DNA of 64,000 nucleotides from Zanthoxylum bungeanum (lineage: Eukaryota; Streptophyta; Magnoliopsida; Sapindales; Rutaceae). The position numbers and the translations under genes were made by a program. The stretch lies in NCBI GenBank assembly GCA_019454045.1, contig SKCR01021383.1, positions 50,931 to 114,930 of the forward strand, written 5' to 3'. A model generated the notes under the pieces. It was not told the DNA's origin. It did no database searches and worked only from the letters and a program-made list of their open reading frames with translations. Shown here one piece after another: positions 22,359 to 32,776 of this stretch (the first letter of the stretch is position 1; each line of letters begins with the position of its first letter).

Positions 22359-22768
22359 ATTGGCATTGGTTTGTTGGCCAAAGTCAAGACCTTTGTCAAT
22401 TGAGGATGTGTTTGAATCATGAGAATTTTGTTACACATCGGTGTCCTGTCCAAGTTGTGATTTGTTGGCCAAAGTCAAGATCACTTCTTGTCCATCGACA
22501 TTGATTACGAAATTTTCTTGTCAATGGGTCCCGCTTAACTGGAATCATTAGGTTTGTTGTGCCAAAGCCAAGGCTTAGTTGATTCAGAGGAAATGGTTAG
22601 GAAAATGTATTGGATACATTGACATATGTATTAGATATATATGTTTTGAACTTGGATGTCCACCTAACCGGATCTAGGAATTGGATGGGATCCAATTGAT
22701 CTTCGAGATCTACCTAGTTAAATATCATACAACTTGTTGGCCAAAGTCAAGGTTGTGTGTTATTTAAC
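22359..22768 (+). ncRNA. Four-hairpin leader array (copia-2)
   Basis: Four stem-loops at 22359-22400, 22451-22490, 22542-22585 and 22717-22768. Loops 1, 2 and 4 are exactly TTGTTGGCCAAAGTCAAG. Loop 3 is TTGTTGTGCCAAAGCCAAG. Stem 1 pairs ATTGGCATTGGT with ACCTTTGTCAAT (TT/TT internal loop). Stem 2 pairs CAAGTTGTGAT with ATCACTTCTTG (again TT/TT). Stem 3 pairs 12 bp with one bulge. Stem 4 pairs GTTAAATATCATACAAC with GTTGTGTGTTATTTAAC, 16 of 17. The loop contains palindrome TTGGCCAA, which could let two RNAs kiss. The array lies about 250 bp upstream of the gag start. The same ordered array is in copia-3. The structure is seen by hand pairing; the role is inference. Confidence 0.7.
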
Positions 22769-23013
22769 AGGATCCTAGCCCACTAGGAAATTAGATTTCC
22801 CGAGTTGTCTACAGAGGGTTAGAAACTTGAAGAAAATAGTGGGAGGCTATTATTGAATTTGCAATTTCGTTCAGATACTTAGCCTTACGCGTCTTTCAAA
22901 AACATTTCGTCAATATTTTAATTAGTTGGACTAATATATTGTTATTTTTATTTGTAACAGTTTGACTGTACCCATAACATCGTTGACTTTATAGTTGGAC
23001 TATAGTTGTCAAG

Positions 23014-23730
23014 ATGATTGGCAAAGGTAATATCCGCGACATAATCATGGGTGATAATGTCTTCAGAGGGACAAACTTTGCCGACTGGGAAATGAACCTC
23101 AAGATAGTGCTTGGGGCTGAGAGGATACTGTATACTATTCAGAGACCTCTCCCGCCTAAACCCACTGAGCCACTGGAGCTAGAGTTATGGAAAACTCATA
23201 GTGATGATTGTGACCAAGCTCAGTCAGTTATGCTAGCTGCAATGACCCAGCATTTCAGACGCCAGAATAGGGACTTGGATCCCTATAACATGATGGCAAG
23301 ATTGCGTGATCTTCACCGCACTAATAAGCGGATGAAGAGGTACGAGCTAGTAAGGAAACTCTTCCGCTCCCGGATGACAGATGGCGCATCAGTTGAAGCC
23401 CACGGGGCTCAAATGATCGCCGATATTGATGAGTTGGCCAATATGGGAATAGTCTTGGAGGCTGAGCTGACTATAGATATGATCTTGCAGTCACTTCCTG
23501 ATACTTGGAAACAAATCATAGTCAACTACAAGTTGATGGATACAGATGACACTCTTGGAGAGCTGTTATCTATATTGAAGGAGTCCGAAAGGGAACTCCT
23601 AAAGGGGAGCAAGCGCGAGGCGCATTTTGCATCGACCTCTCATGCGCCAAGGGTGGCCCCAGGCAATTGGAGGTGCAAAGAAGAAGAAGTTCAAGAAAAA
23701 GGGCAAAGGCAAGTTGACATCTGCTTCTAG
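23014..23730 (+). pseudogene. copia-2 gag (N-terminal frame)
   Basis: ATG at 23014 opens 238 codons. It includes FADWEMNLKIVLGAER (UBN2/Retrotran_gag-type 'F.DW...L...L'), YELVRKLFRSRM, and LQSLPDTWKQIIVNYKLM, the typical copia gag 'LPESY..F...' region. The true product continues in another frame from about 23650, where a one-base shift leads into a lysine-rich stretch and the zinc knuckle. Gag assembles the particle and packages the RNA. The start was chosen because it is the first ATG of the frame, after a 2.3 kb leader, and the protein aligns from its N-terminus. Confidence 0.85.
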
Positions 23731-24247
23731 GAAGCCAAGGGACAAATCTCACGACATCTGCCTCAACTGCGGCAAGAGGGGTCACTGGAAACGTGACTGC
23801 CGAATGGGCAAGGGGCAGAAGGAGGATATCAAGGATGGCAAGGCTATCGCTTCTGGTATGTTTGTTATTGAGATAAATATGAATACTTCTAGTTTTAAAA
23901 ATTGGATTTTTGATTCTGGTTGTGGTGCTCATATTTGTACTGATGTGCAGGATCTGCAGGATAGCAGGGTGCTGGCATCCGGGGAGATGGATCTACGGGT
24001 TGGAAACGGAACACCAGTTGCTGTTTTGGCCGTAGGGACTTTTGTTTTAGAACTGCCCTCGGGGCATGAACTTAAACTTTTGAACTGTTATTATGTACCT
24101 AGTTTAACTAGGAATATTATATCTGTATCCTTGTTAACCCAGCAGGGTTACACTTTTGTATTCAGGAACACTGGGTGTTATTTATATAAAAATGATGCAG
24201 AAATTTGCACAGCTGTTGCAAATAACGGTCTTTATATTTTGATATAA
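23627..24247 (+). pseudogene. copia-2 gag zinc knuckle and protease
   Basis: Frame 2 stretch entered after the shift near 23650. A lysine-rich segment precedes the CCHC knuckle CLNCGKRGHWKRDC (23759-23800), which binds element RNA. The aspartic protease active site follows as WIFDSGCGAHIC (near 23904), with the catalytic Asp in DSG. Then come GNGTPVAVLAVG and LKLLNCYYVPSLTRNIISV, the standard 'VLYVP.L..NLLSV' protease-to-integrase linker. The frame is lost near 24240. Confidence 0.9.
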
Positions 24248-24308
24248 ATGAATCTCCTAAAATAACGAACAAAAGGCTCAAGAGAATAATCTAAAAGATG
24301 AAGCTTAT

Positions 24309-24980
24309 ATGTGGCATTGTCGTCTGGGACACATCAACAAGACTCGCATATCCACACTTTCGAAGAGTGGGTACTTGGACGAATTTGATCCCAATTCATA
24401 TGACGTCTGCGAATCTTGTCTTTTAGGCAAAATGCCTAAATCACCTTTTAGCGGTAAAGGTGAACGTGCCACAGAACTGTTGGCTCTTGTACATACTGAC
24501 GTATGCGGGCCCATGTCTGGCCAGGCTAGAGGTGGATTTCACTACTTCGTAACCTTTACAGATGATGCATCTCGTTACGGTTATGTGTATCTTATGAGAC
24601 ACAAGTCGGAAACTTTTGAGAAATTCAAAGAGTTTCGACACGAAGTGGAGAAACAAACAGGGAAGAATATTAAGACATTACGGTCAGACCGTGGTGGCGA
24701 ATACTTAAGTTATGAGTTTCAAGATTACTTGAAAGAATATGGTATTCTTTCACAGTGGACTCCTCCTGGAACACCGCAATTAAACGGTGTGTCCGAACGG
24801 AGAAACCGCACCTTGTTAGACATGGTAAGGTCAATGATGAGTCGCACTGAGCTACCAATATCCTTCTGGGGATATGCATTAAACAGTGCTATACTTATTG
24901 AAATAAGGTACCGTCGAAGTCTGTTGAACAGACTCCATATGAGATATGGACAGGAAGGAAACCAGGTTTCTCTTTCCTGA
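24309..24980 (+). pseudogene. copia-2 integrase (zinc and catalytic core)
   Basis: Begins with the HHCC domain (WHCRLGHI ... CESCLLGK), then the DDE core: HTDVCGPM (first Asp), LRSDRGGEYLS (second Asp), PQLNGVSERRNRTL (Glu). Integrase inserts the cDNA into the genome. The catalytic residues look intact. The frame breaks near 24900, after which the normal sequence continues in another frame (PYEIWTGRKPGF), and the remainder reads 9 off-frame codons to a stop. Confidence 0.9.
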
Positions 24981-25012
24981 AGATTTGGGGATGCTGGGCA
25001 TATGTTAAACGT

Positions 25013-26209
25013 TTGGAAGGTACCAAACTTGAACCCAAGTCAGATAAATGCCTTTTCGTAGGATATCCTAGGGAAACCAAAGGATATTACTTCTATCACC
25101 CACTAGAGAACAAAGTATTTGTTGCTCTACATGCGGTTTTCCTTGAGAAGGAATTCCTAAATGCAGTGGCAAGTGGGAGGAAAGTAGAACTCGATGAAGA
25201 TCGTAGTGATACTGTTCCTGGCAATGAATCAATGACGGAACATGAACAGACCATCCGGGATGAGTCTGTACCACAAACTTCACATACACAAGGACCGCGT
25301 AGGTCGGAGAGAGTCAGAACAATACCTGAGAGGTATGGGTTCCTGATCTCACCTCATGTAGATATTAATCTTATTGAGGATAATGAGCCGGCTACGTATG
25401 AGGAAGCGATACAAAATATCGATTCCGCTTTATGGCAAGAAGCCATGAAGTCCGAGATGGATTCCATGTACGCCAACCAAGTTTGGACACTGGTTGATGC
25501 ACCAGAAGGTGTGAAGCCTATTGGATGCAAATGGATCTTCAAGAAGAAGACCGACATGGATGGCAACGTACAAACGTACAAAGCTAGGCTTGTAGCGAAG
25601 GGGTATCGTCAACAATATGGTATTGATTATGACGAAACCTTCTCACCCGTTGCCATGATTAAATCCATTCGGATAATGCTTGCAATAGCTGCATATTTCG
25701 ATTACGAGATATGGCAGATGGACGTTAAAACCGCTTTCCTTAACGGAAACCTTTTGGAGGATGTTTATATGCAACAGCCTGACGGTTTTATCGTACCTAG
25801 ACTTGCAAACAAGGTTTGTAAGTTAAATCGATCCATTTATGGATTAAAGCAAGCATCACGGTCATGGAATCAGCGTTTTGATGAGATCATAAAGGAATAT
25901 GATTTCGTGCAAAACGCAGATGACCCTTGTGTATACAAGAAGGTTAGTGGGAGAGCACTTACTTTTATTGTCCTTTATGTCGACGACGTATTGCTAATAG
26001 GCAATGACATTCCCATGCTGACGTCGGTGAAAGCTTGGCTTTCATTAAAATTCTCCATGAAAGATCTGGGAGAAGCAGCCTTTATTCTTGGAATAAAAAT
26101 CTACAGGGATAGATCTAGAAAGCTGCTTGGACTCTCCCAGAGTACATACATTGATAAAGTGTTGAAGCGATTCAACATGGAACAATCCAAGAGGGGATTG
26201 GTTCCATGA
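25013..26209 (+). pseudogene. copia-2 integrase C-terminus and reverse transcriptase
   Basis: 398 codons open. It includes the end of integrase (CLFVGYPRETKGY), an acidic linker, RRSERVRTIPERYGF, then RT from WQEAMKSEMDSMY through GCKWIFKKK, YKARLVAKGY, DYDETFSPV, MDVKTAFLNGNL, YGLKQASRSW and the catalytic YVDDVLLIGND (near 25975-26007). The RT core residues are intact. The frame ends near 26200 with a shift; the next frame continues directly. Confidence 0.92.
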
Positions 26210-26899
26210 TGATACGAGGTACCTCTCTGTCTAAAGACATGTGTCCTAAGACTCAGGAAGAGAGGGACAACATGAGTCGGATACCGTTCGCCTCGGCAGT
26301 CGGATCGATCATGTATGCTATGATATGTACACGACCTGATGTCTCATATGCTTTGAGCATGTGCAGTCGCTATCAGGCCGATCCAGGTGAAGGTCACTGG
26401 ATAGCAGTTAAGAATATCCTTAAGTATCTTAACGAACTAAGGATGCTTCTTAATTTATGGAGGTGGAGAACTTGCGGTATCTGGGTATACCGATGCAAGT
26501 TTCCAAACCGACAAAGATGACTACAAGTCGCAATCCGGGTACATTTTTTGTTTGAATAACGGAGCAGTGAGCTGGAAATCTTCCAAGCAAGATACTGTTG
26601 CCGATTCAACAACAGAAGCGGAGTACATCGCTGCATCTGAAGCAGCAAAGGAGGCAGTTTGGATCCGAAAGTTCCTAATCGGATTAGGGGTAGTTCCGTT
26701 AGCAGCTGAGCCCGTTCCATTGTATTGTGACAATAACGGAGCTATAGCACAGGCTAAGGAACCAAGGTCTCATCAAAGGTCCAAGCATGTTCTTCGACGT
26801 TACCATCTGATTCGGGAGATTATACATCGTGGCGATGTAAAGGTCGAGAAGGTCACATCAGATGACAACATTGCAGATCGCTGACGAAGGCTGTTCTTC
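26206..26899 (+). pseudogene. copia-2 RT end and RNase H in broken frames
   Basis: 26206-26520 carries SLSKDMCPKTQEE, PFASAVGSIMYAM, RPDVSYALSMCSRYQ. After another shift, 26552-26884 carries GAVSWKSSKQDTVADSTTEAE (RNase H Glu), YCDNNGAIAQAKEP (Asp) and SDDNIADR. A TGA at 26882 replaces the expected 'ADP.TK' ending, probably by a small indel. Confidence 0.88.
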
Positions 26900-26964
26900 A
26901 GCAAGTTTTTGAACGACACATACATAGTTCGGGTATTAGATGCTTGAGTGACTGGCTATAGGCC

Positions 26965-26975
26965 AAGTGGGAGAT
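26965..26975 (+). other. copia-2 polypurine tract
   Basis: AAGTGGGAGAT directly before the 3' LTR start TGTTAGACA. Confidence 0.9.
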
Positions 26976-28935
26976 TGTTAGACATTATGTCCCATAGCGT
27001 CACTGTTTGTAAATGATATGGTATTATTGTACAAAATTAACTATGTGATAATGAAATTGCCTTTTGCCGTTTTGTAATATTATTTACTTTGACTAATAAA
27101 TGGCGAAAGTCCATATGATTAATACTGGATTGAGATGATATGAGACAGTATCAATCTATAAAAGTTTAATCATTAAATATCCCTAGTCGGAGTATTATCG
27201 AGATCGGACATCGATAATGCGGAATAGACTAGTATTGCGCTTGTGCACGTTGTGAGGGCACAACAGCATAGTTCTCATATATTTAAGTATTGGATACTTA
27301 TGCAAGTGCAATAGGAGGTTGTGTTTTACCGATGGTACGGAAAACAGCTTCGCTCTGGATAGACCCCGCGGAATCCCATTGGTAGTATGTCTGCGTGTCT
27401 ATGGGAGGCCGCATCAGGGTAGGTGTATATGGTCTTAACCTGAGACTTACATCGCTAGTACTTGCGACAATCGGTAAACTTTGGTTTTGGTGGTTGGGGA
27501 CCCTAACCGGTTCTGTGTACACCTTTTCTGGGTTTATCGAGAATCGTAGTGTGCTGGATGTGATGTCAAGATGGAAGTATCGCTTCAGACATATGGAGGC
27601 GATGATCACGCAGGGCACAGAACTAGTACTCTATAAAAGGTTGCAACCGTCGGGACAATATGACTAGGTCAGGATTGTCTGATTTAAAGAGACTAGCTGC
27701 TTGATGTCCGATATATGTTTCGTACGGGGCAGACACATCTCCAGCCCCAGGCCTAGCATGTGATCATCCGATACTGGATCGATTTACGCAATACTACGGT
27801 ATACTACGCCTGATACAGATCTTATATTCCTATTAGAATATTTCTGGAGAATTGGGTAGGCATGGCGCTTTGCTAGAAGCCAACCTTGTCTTGTGAATCG
27901 GTAAAGACGTAGTACGAGGTACGTACGTGTTCGGATTATCCGACGACCGTATTTACTGCCAAAATATCCGGAGATCTCTTGGGTCGCTTCCTGAAGATTC
28001 ACCTATGATATTTGATTCGAACTTAATTAATCTTGGATTAATTGCGGAGAAACTTTATCTCGGATAAAGTGCCTAATTAGAGAGAGAGAACGATTAATTT
28101 GGAATTAATCGATATAATTATTATATTCGATATAATAATCGAAATTCGATTTCGACGCGAAATTAAAATTAGATTTTAATTCGGGCATACGAGTTAATTT
28201 AGAATTAATTCGTAAGCGACGTAAATAATAATTTCGCTAGGAGCGATTATTTATTTAAATTCGATTTAATTAACGTCGCGACGCTAGCTCGGTATTTCGG
28301 AAATATCGAACCCGAACGCGTGAGTGGACGTGGGCCCACTTTCATTGGGAAACGTGTGGGGCCCACATGACACTTGTCATTGATATGGCATTGCATGTTA
28401 ATAGTGTACAAAACACTCTAAGGCATTGCATGGTGATAGTGTGCATTTCACTCAAAGGCTTTGCATGGAGTTTGAGTGTTTGACACTCTAAGCCATTGCA
28501 TGGATTATGTCATAGATTTATTATTAATTTAATAAATTATAACATAAATATAAATTGATTTTTGGTAATACAAAAATTAATTAATCAAAACTCTCTCTTC
28601 TCTCTCAAATTGCCGAAACTTCACCATTGAAGGGCAAAGGAAGATTTGATCTTCCATTCTCCATTTTTGCTAGCACAAGCAAGGGATCAAAAGAGGTGAT
28701 AGGGAAACCATCAAAGAGCTTGGAATACAAGAGCTTGGAGCTTGGAGTCTTCTTCCTCCTCTTGGCCGAAACCAACCAACCAACTTGGAGCTTGGAGATT
28801 CAAAGGTTTTGTTCATCTTCTTCATCACATAACTTTGTAAGTATGATTCCGCCATGCTTCAAGTCTTTTATATATTCATTTTAGTATTTCATATGTTTAA
28901 TCTTTGTTTGGGACCTATATAATAGAAACAAAACA
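26976..28935 (+). repeat. copia-2 3' LTR
   Basis: Matches 18698-20658 almost base for base. Seen differences include one substitution near 27157 (A versus G), an extra C near 27509, an extra G near 27970 and a different terminal A/C run. TATA at 27632-27639. Confidence 0.95.
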
Positions 28936-28940
28936 GTATA

Positions 28941-29154
28941 CACATTACATTTTACTTTGATCATGTATATATGCATGTTGTTTCTATTCATGATCTTGCA
29001 TCCTAGCTTATTAAGTATTCAAAATTGCATATGTGGTTTAGTGGATATTGCATAGTACGGAAATATGAAGCAAGTGTCCTAGTTCATGTGTAGAGGCTCA
29101 GCGACAGTGGGATCTTTTGCCTGCCGGTAACATTTCCGTATCGGGGATGTTACA
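28941..29154 (+). repeat. Chromovirus 5' LTR, right part
   Basis: Continues the LTR interrupted at 18697 and ends GGGGATGTTACA, the same end as the 3' LTR at 36624. Confidence 0.88.
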
Positions 29155-29158
29155 CAGA

Positions 29159-29170
29159 TGGTATCAGAGC
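29159..29170 (+). other. Chromovirus primer binding site (tRNA-iMet)
   Basis: TGGTATCAGAGC four bases after the LTR end, the perfect plant tRNA-iMet complement. Confidence 0.9.
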
Positions 29171-29364
29171 ATGGTCTAGGGAGTCAGTGACTGTAATAAG
29201 GGAGTAACAGTGGCTTGTATATGTGGTATATCTGAGGTACAACTATTTAGGAATGGTTGTTTACTCTAGTAACCTTGTCTCGAGATATGTCTTATTTTAA
29301 TTACTTACAATTCCTTTACATATAATTGACCATTTCTTTTTCTTTCTTAATTTCTTAGATATCC

Positions 29365-30660
29365 ATGCCACCCAATGGAAAAACTAGAGTCAGGGGTAGA
29401 CCCAGGTGTGGTAGGGAACATTAAGGCATAAATCTGGATCAAAGATCAGTAGTACCTCCCCCTGTGCCAGATAGAGGGCATAGAGTGGATTCTGTTCATA
29501 AGAGTGTTGTGGGGGAAGGTAGAGTTGTGCCAGTGGTTCAGTCCAATGACCCAGTAGTTGCGGGTTTACAGCTGATTCAACAGTCAGTAGCAGCTTTAGC
29601 CCAACTGATTACCCGTTAGCCGCAGCCACCAGGCCCAGATCCGAGAGCTGCAAAACCCACCATTCATGTTCCGCCACCACTAGTAGGAGTACCCATGGCT
29701 CACCAAATAGTAACTCCTCCAAATATACCAGACCCTACTACATACCGAGTCAGACCTTCTGTTATGCCTCTTGAGTCACCCCCATTGACGGTTCAGGTTA
29801 TGTAGCGACAAGAGCTACTTGTATCATTACATGACTTCCGGAAGCTTCATCCTCCCACGTTCTTGCGAGTAGAGACCTCCCCTGATCATTGTGGCATTAT
29901 TGAGGAGTCAGATAAGATATGTACAACTTTGGGATGTTCTTCGGAGAGAGGGGGTGGAATTAGTTAGTTTTCAGTTAAGAGATGTCGTCAACACTTGGTT
30001 TATGTCTTTTCAGGATGGTAGGCGATGAGACGCCCCTCCTCTGGCGTGGGCTGAGTTCAGTACGACCTTTTTGTCTAGATTTTTGCCACAAAGTATCAGG
30101 GATGCCAGAGCCCGTGAGTTTGAACAGCTAGTACATGGCGAGCAGATGACGATTTCTGAATATGACATATGGTTCACACTGTTGTCTCGCTATGCCCCAC
30201 ATCTGATTAATACTGAGAAGATGAAGGTGAAGAGGTTTGTAAACGGGCTTCAGGACTACTTATTTCACTCCATTCATTTTACAGAGACCACTACCTACAC
30301 CCAAGTTTTAGATGGTGCTTTACGATTTGAAGCGCGGGCTAGAGAAAGACAAGCAGAAAGGGAGTATCGAAAGAGACCTAGATCAGAGGAGAAGGTGAGG
30401 CCTCAACAGAGTGGGCCTAGTAGACAGCAGCAGATGTTAGCTCCGCCTACGGCACGTAGAGACCTGGGTTTAGTTGAAGGGGGTCAGGTCCGTAGGCCGG
30501 TTCAAAATGTTGCTTCTCGTGCAGTTTCCTCCCCCTTGGTAGCCCAGCCTGGGTAAACCCTACCGCAGTGTCCTGTTTGTGGACGAGCTCATACAGGGAC
30601 TTGTAGATCTGGGAGTAGGGGTTGTTATTGATGCGGACAAATGGTTCATTTGAAGAGAGA
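29365..30660 (+). pseudogene. Chromovirus gag, inactivated
   Basis: ATG at 29365 gives a proline-rich N-terminus. Premature TAA 29422, TAG 29617 and TAG 29803 occur in that frame. A one-base insertion in a G run near 29955 moves it to frame 2, where WAEFSTTFLSRFLP, FEQLVHGEQMTISEYD and FVNGLQDYL mark the gag core (30030-30330). TGA 30026, TAA 30554 and TGA 30629 follow. The last falls inside the zinc knuckle (CY-stop-CGQMVHLKRDC). Almost every stop is one transition away from a Gln or Arg codon. Confidence 0.88.
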
Positions 30661-31330
30661 CTGTCTGGTGCCAGCAGAGCAGTTGCCATCTTTCAGTGCC
30701 GCCCCATCTACACCCCAACCACAGCCTAACAGAAATGTAGGAGGAGGAGAGCAGAGGCCAGTGAGTAGAGGACAAACAATTGGTGGAAGGGAACAACTAG
30801 TTGGTGATCAGGGACAGGCTTCTTCCAGTAGAGTTAATGACAGGGTGTATACTCTTACTCCTCATGAGGCACATGCATCCAATTCAGTGGTCACAAGTAC
30901 ATTTTTGATTGATTCAGTGCAAACAAGAGTATTATTTGATTCAGGAGCTACACATTCCTTTATGGCACCGTGTTTTGTCACTCATATGGGTAGAAACATT
31001 GAGCTTTTAGACTCCCCTATCATTATAGCTACACCAGCAGGAGACCCCTTAGAAGCTACACAATGTGTGAGGCAGTGTTCTATAGATATTGACAGATACA
31101 TTTCCTATACCAATTTAATAGTGTTGGGTATTTTGAGCTTCGATATCATTCTGGGGATGGATTAGCTAGCTAGGCACCATGCATTACTTGATTGTATGGA
31201 GAAGATCGTTACACTACATGTTTCCGATAGACCGGTAAAAGTTTATCAGGGAGATAGAACAGTAGCGCCTCATAATTTGATATCAGCTATACATACATTT
31301 AAGCTACTTTAGAAGAGGAATATTGGTTAT
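30661..31330 (+). pseudogene. Chromovirus protease
   Basis: Frame 2 continues from the knuckle through a Pro/Gln-rich linker to VLFDSGATHSF (near 30930), the aspartic protease active site, then ILSFDIILGMD. TAG at 31163 replaces a Trp codon (the family has GMDWL) and TAG at 31310 a likely Gln. Protease would cleave the polyprotein. Confidence 0.88.
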
Positions 31331-32776
31331 TTGGCTTATGTGACTGATAGTAGAGCGGGAAATAAAGATCTTGAACAGATTTTAGTGGTGAATGAGTATC
31401 CTGATGTGTTTCCAGATGAGTTGCCAGGATTACCACGGGATAAAAAGATTGAGTTTTGTATAGACGTCTTACACAGGACGCAACCTATATCAATTCCTCC
31501 ATACATGATGGCCCATGCAGAATTCAGAGAGTTAAAGGCGCATTTGCAATACTTATTGGACAAGGGCTTTATTTGCCCCAGTGTGTCTCCATGTGGTGCT
31601 CCGGTGCTGTTTATGAGAAAGAAGAATGGAATTCTGAGATTGTGTATAGATTATCGGTAGTTGAATAGGGTAATGATCAAGAACAAATATCCACTGCCAA
31701 GGATTGATGATATATTTGATCAGTTGCAGGGGGCGCATTGTTTCTCAAAAATTGACCTGCGCTCGGGTTATCATCAATTGAAGATTATTGAGAGTGATGT
31801 TCCGAAGACAGCTTTTCGAACTAGATATGGGCATTACGAGTTCTTAGTGATGTCATTTGGTCTGACCAATGCCCCTGCAACATTTATGGATCTGATGAAT
31901 AGTGTGTTAAGACATTTTCTAGACCGGTTCGTGATAGTCTTTATTGATGACATTATGGTGTATTCGCGTAGTGAGCAGGAGCATGCATAGCATTTGCATT
32001 AGGTGTTGCAGACACTGAGGGAGTAGAAGTTATACGCCAAGTTCTCGAAGTGTGAGTTTTGGTTAAATAGTGTGGTATTTTTGGGGCACATGGTGTCCAA
32101 AGAAGGGATTGGAGTAGATTCTCAGAAGATTTAAGCTATTCAGAATTGGCATCGACCAAAAAGCGTAATAGAGATTCGTGGCTTCTTGGGATTAGCAGGG
32201 TATTATAGGAGGTTCGTAGAGAATTTCTCCAGACTAGCTGCTCCATTAACGCGGCTAACTTAAACGAATGTCAAGTTTGAGTGGTCTGATGCTTGTGAGA
32301 AGAGTTTTCAGGAACTCAATCGCCGATTGACTACTGCTCCTATTCTTGCACTGCCAGTGGGATTAGGAGGATTTACAATATATTTTGATGCTTCCAGAGT
32401 GGGTTTAGGCTGTGTATTGATGCAGAGAGTGAAAATAATTGCTTATGCCTCTAGGCAATTGAAGCTATATGAGCAAAATTACCCCACTCATGACTTGGAG
32501 ATGGCTGCAATTATTTTTGCTCTGAAGATATGGCGGCATTATTTATACGGTGAAAAGTTTGAAGTTTTCACCGATCATAAAAGCCTTAAGTACATCCAGA
32601 GCCAGAAGGATCTTAATCTGAGGCAGATGAGATGGGTAGAGTTGTTGAAAGACTATGATTGCTCCATTCAGTATCATCCGGGTAAAGCTAATGTTGTTGC
32701 AGATGCCTTTAGCAGGAAGTCTATAGTGAGTTTAGTTCATTTTCCGGTAGAGAGATGGCGCCCAGTCAAACATATA
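31331..32776 (+). pseudogene. Chromovirus reverse transcriptase and RNase H
   Basis: RT starts around YPDVFPDELPGLP (31390). CIDYR (31646-31657) is followed by TAG 31658 where the family has Gln. Then [28 protein letters not shown] and the catalytic FIDDIMVYS (near 31940). Stops TAG 31988, 32000, 32024 and TAA 32132, 32261 follow. RNase H from 32327 has [11 protein letters not shown], the [20 protein letters not shown] motif, and TDHKSLKY. The catalytic aspartates are visible, so decay is by nonsense rather than by loss of core residues. Confidence 0.92.

Larger units (their letters stand above)
18698..28935 (+). mobile_element. copia-2, recent Ty1/copia insertion
   Basis: Two nearly identical LTRs (1961 and 1960 bp), primer site, 2.3 kb leader, gag-pol and PPT, flanked by a perfect GTATA duplication (18693-18697, 28936-28940). 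I count roughly ten differences between the LTRs, mostly 1-2 base indels, so it is the youngest insertion in this nest. The polyprotein is broken by about six frameshifts but has no premature nonsense codon within its frames. The family resembles the Tork/Angela side of plant copia; the lineage is uncertain. Confidence 0.92.

Noticed and set aside
30447..30796. Antisense frames opposite the chromovirus gag-protease linker
   Set aside because: Shadows of the coding strand.
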